This document shows positions 60,781 to 64,000 of a stretch of DNA of 64,000 nucleotides, in pieces (the stretch's first letter is position 1; each line of letters opens with the position of its first letter). The stretch is from NCBI GenBank assembly GCA_018907035.1, contig JACCIC010000062.1:2436001-2500000 (forward strand). Direction: 5' to 3'. A program made the translations under genes and the position numbers. The notes under the pieces were generated by a model. It saw only the letters and a list, made by a program, of their open reading frames with translations. It was not told the DNA's origin and did not search any database. This stretch comes from Sycobia sp. Sy_11. Taxonomy: Eukaryota; Arthropoda; Insecta; Hymenoptera; Epichrysomallidae.

Positions 60781-61300
60781 TTAAAATGCGGACGATAAGT
60801 TATCCGGGTAGGACTGTCACTGTTCTCTTTCTCTCTTTCATTTTCTCTCTTTTTCTTTCTCTATTCTTCTCTCCATTCCCCGCCCCTTTTCCCTCTTCCG
60901 CCAGTAACGTCGTCCGTCCCGCGAGCTCGCATTTTCTTCGGGGTAGTTTTCTCGAGCTCCGAAAGGCTGACTGCCGCACTGATCTTTCTCTTTCTCCTCT
61001 CTTTTTTCTGTCGCTTCTTTCTCGCTCTCTCTCTCTCTCACTCTTTCTCTCTCACTCTCTCCCTTCATACCTCCCCCCTCCCTCTACCTCCTCTCCTTGA
61101 CTTTTCTCCTCCTCGCGGCGGACCTCGTAGCCCTCCTAACTCGCGGGCGACTGAGAAGTGCACAATTTTCATTTAAACGCTTTTGTAATGCGCCGACGAC
61201 TACGAATGAGAATTGCTTCTCTTACTTTTAAGTAGGCTACCACCCCGCTACCTCGCGACTCGCACTTTTACCTTAATATTGTTTTTTCCATTCTTATTGT
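60780..61300. other. Pyrimidine-rich island
   Basis: Plus strand rich in TC and CT, producing a serine/leucine/phenylalanine-rich 104-residue frame and its glutamate/arginine-rich complement. Repeat-driven, not a gene. Confidence 0.5.
61022..61061. repeat. (TC)n-rich tract
   Basis: TC repeat interrupted by CACTCT and TTTC units. Confidence 0.85.
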
Positions 61301-62740
61301 TATCGTTTGTCTCTGAATATACCATGTACCTTATCATCCGTTATAGTTTTCCTTACAACAAATTCATTCCGTGGAAATGATTAGTAATTACTCAAATTAT
61401 TATTGTCTTTTAAATAATAGTTTTTTTATATTTTTTTTTATTTTTAATGTAAGATGTTGGTCCTACTTATTCAAAGTAAAATGTTATTATACTAGTAGAC
61501 GTAACTAAAGAATCGAGCTAGTTGATTATAATTTTGGCGAATGTCTTGACAATATTAAAATATACAATTATGACCTTTACTTATTTATATAATTATTTAA
61601 TTTAGTTTTAAGATTACTTGTATAGTTTTTTAATTTAAGCTTTACGATGAAGTATACGAAAGCTGTTCTACAAATTTTGGAGTGTTTATTGCGAAATCCG
61701 ATCGTATTGAATAAATGCGAACCGCATATTTAAAACCTGTCAATAAGCAAAAATATTTGTACACATAGAACCTAAAGTTCTGTTTGAGATTCATCTTCAC
61801 CTATAACATTCTAATATAATATGGATGCTCTAATTATAATTATCAATGTAAAAATTTGCACTTGTAGAAAATTTCAAGGAATGTAAAACTTGGAATGTAA
61901 ATTAAAAGATATGGATATGCTATCGTTACTATAAATTTTTATTAGTTAAGATAATAAATGTTATTAATCGTTATAATTATTTTGAAAAATACTTAATGTT
62001 AGGTACTATAATTTTTGTTAAGGAAATTCTAGCACGAATCAGTTGTTCATAGTTTACGTAAAAAATATTTTATCAACAGCTAAAATTTATAAAATATATT
62101 TTCGTAAAATGTCTAATGTATTTTAATAAATCTACTACGTTTTATATACATTTATTACGGAATTGGCATTTTTGTTAAATGTTTTAACTGCTAGATAAGC
62201 ATTTTACAATCCGTATTAGTCAAAGTCAACATAGATAACGTGAGCGATATACCGACGCTGATGGGTGACACAATGTAAATCGCGGTAAATCTTTGCGTAT
62301 GTGATTTTTCTAGGAAAATGTAAGTTTCACAGCAAAAATATACCGATCATAAAATAAGTATTTTCGTAAGGTCTGTATGACATTTAATTCTTAAAACTTG
62401 AATTTGGTTAAAAATTTGAAGTGTTTATGGTAGAAATTGAATTGAAAATTAATATTGTTGTTATAATTATAAGCGCAATTATTAACTACTTCACTAAAAG
62501 TTATCAATTTAAATAGATTTTCAAAAAAAAAAATTTAAAAATTCTCTCAACCACATTATTCAATTTCAGTTAATAAAATTGAAGTCTAAAATAATCGAAA
62601 ACTAAGGCCACGAAAGCATTATGATGGGCTCATGTCGCATAATCGGACGAACAATTAATTTATTATACAAAGTAAACTATAATTCATAACTTAATTACAA
62701 AAAACGCTACTAAATTTAATTACGATATGATCGAACATCT
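61300..62740. other. AT-rich interval, nothing recognised
   Basis: AT-rich up to the final island. Confidence 0.5.
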
Positions 62741-63124
62741 TGGCGTCGACCGGGAGTGGATTTTTTCCGTTACACCGTCGTATAACCGATGGACATGTAT
62801 TTTTCCAAAAAGCACAAATCGATGAGGATGACCGACGTTTACACGCCGAACGCACTCTACAATATGCGGCAAGTAGTAAAAGACTTCAACACTTCAAGTT
62901 CAGTACCCCTCGCGCTTCCCAGTCCGCACCGCATCCAAGACTCAGAGATTAAAATCGAATTCGTTTCGTCGAAGCCCCAAGCGTAACGGCCTCGCTACTC
63001 TATTTGGCGCGAGAATCGCGCTCTCGTACCTGCGTGGGGCTCCGAGTGCGGAGACCTCGCGCGTGACCCTTTGGTCGGCTAAATATACGAGCTGCACCCC
63101 AATATGTACATATACATATATATG

Positions 63125-63179
<55 letters not shown>

Positions 63180-63577
63180 GTATACACACAAACGAAAAGG
63201 TCCGTAACGTCCGCGCCTAACGTCCGAAACTTAACGTGCTCGACCCGGAAGGGGCGAATAATGGCGAGAGGGAAAGAGAGAGAAACCGGTTCCTGCGATT
63301 TTTACAGGGTCATCCGGCAGAGGAGTTTACGAGGGAAGGGGTTAGAGAGAGAAGAATGATGACCTCTCATTCCCATGCTTCTCTCTCATCATTGAGGTCA
63401 GGCGGCCGAACCCCTGCTCGCCTTCTCTCTCTCTCTATCTCTCTCTCTCTCTCACTACTCCTTTCTTTCCATTCATCGGGTAACGAGTAGCGCGCGTCTA
63501 AATACTCGCACACACGTGCACACACCGAGAACGACGAGGGGCATCTGGTCATCGGTAAATTAAAAAGCGCGAGAAAA
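62740..63577. other. CpG-rich island left of candidate splice donor
   Basis: GC-rich, containing the AT/GTAT repeat and overlapping frames of at most 98 residues. On the model of a minus-strand gene this would be the start of the first intron. No domain is seen in any frame. Confidence 0.4.
63105..63190. repeat. Compound (AT)n / (GTAT)n microsatellite
   Basis: ACATAT units, an AT run of about 38 bases, then four GTAT units and a short CA end. Confidence 0.95.
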
Positions 63578-63583
63578 ACTTAC

Positions 63584-64000
63584 CTGACCAGTTCCCCGCT
63601 GCTTGCGTACCTCCTTTGCAAGGGTTATGCTAATGGGCCAGGCGCGCGCGCGTGCGTACGCGTATACCCTTCGACCCCTTCATTCTCTTCCTTTCTTTGC
63701 GAGCGTTCGCTCGTATACCTATGCATGCCTTCGTTCCGCCGTGTTCGCTCGCTGGCGGGCCGAGGGAGAAGGAGGGGGGAGAGAAAGGGTCAACCGCGCG
63801 CCACAGAGTCGAAGGAAACGAGTTTCCTGAACGCTGGCCATTTTTTGCCCCGTCTCGGAAATGGTCCGTTACGTTCGATGCCCGGGTTGGGCACGGGGGC
63901 TGAGGGAGGGGGGCAATTACGGTGGACTGGCCGAGGTGTAGCGGCGGCGCGGACCGGCGGCTCCGGACTCTCGTTCGCGGACGTGAGCTGGTCCGGAAGG
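63584..64000 (-). other. Candidate 5' exon with consensus splice donor
   Basis: On the minus strand the sequence GGGAACTGGTCAG is followed by GTAAGTTTTT, a 9/9 match to the CAG/GTAAGT donor, with the cut at 63583/63584. The DNA upstream of the donor on that strand (63584-64000) is CpG-rich. The intronic side soon passes into island and then AT-rich DNA. No long convincing frame is seen, so it would be a 5' untranslated or partly coding first exon whose start lies at or beyond the window edge. A chance donor cannot be excluded. Confidence 0.35.

Overview
The window looks like non-coding nuclear DNA from an arthropod, most likely a hymenopteran insect, with an ant-like texture. Many long dinucleotide tracts, (GA)n, (AT)n and (CA)n, sit among AT-rich stretches broken by short GC- and CpG-rich islands. 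Decayed mariner elements and non-LTR retrotransposons fit the same picture. The species cannot be named from the sequence. I found no intact protein-coding gene, tRNA, rRNA or CRISPR array. Nearly all longer open frames are made by microsatellites (runs of RE, SL, TH or YI) or by GC-rich stretches with few stop codons.

Layout. About 29 GC-rich islands of 0.3-1.4 kb alternate with AT-rich DNA from end to end. The largest gap without an island is about 37.6-42.3 kb. Simple repeats often lie at or near island edges. Two candidate processing signals stand out. A 9/9 match to the splice donor consensus lies on the minus strand at 63578-63586, next to the CpG-rich right edge (63.6-64.0 kb). On the plus strand, 55099-55197 carries two branchpoint/acceptor sets around a donor. 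One reading is that the right edge is the first exon of a minus-strand gene and most of the window is its long first intron, but this is inference only.

Mobile DNA. (1) A decayed LINE at about 9.85-11.35 kb still shows reverse transcriptase motifs; a second LINE fragment lies at 26.06-26.29 kb. (2) A mariner at 36859-37636 has TA target duplications and terminal inverted repeats but an internally deleted transposase. A second, MITE-sized mariner relic lies at 30577-30934. (3) A tRNA-derived SINE lies at 43276-43440, with a fragment at 19822-19886. (4) An interspersed family, called here the 'tail family', has six copies or arms (7.6, 26.46-27.06, 27.55, 29.96 and 41.77-42.06 kb). They share a 3' end with the motif CTGTAAGACC. 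Some also have a 15-bp palindrome, and two carry a small hammerhead-ribozyme-like core.

The most interesting signal is that core, at 26735-26774 and 42018-42056 on the minus strand. Each has CUGANGA, a short hairpin, GAAA, a two-base CG in place of stem III, and flanks that form a 4-bp stem I. This is the layout described for dimer-cleaving hammerheads of Penelope-like retroelements. The first copy sits in the loop between two arms of about 220 bp that form an inverted repeat.
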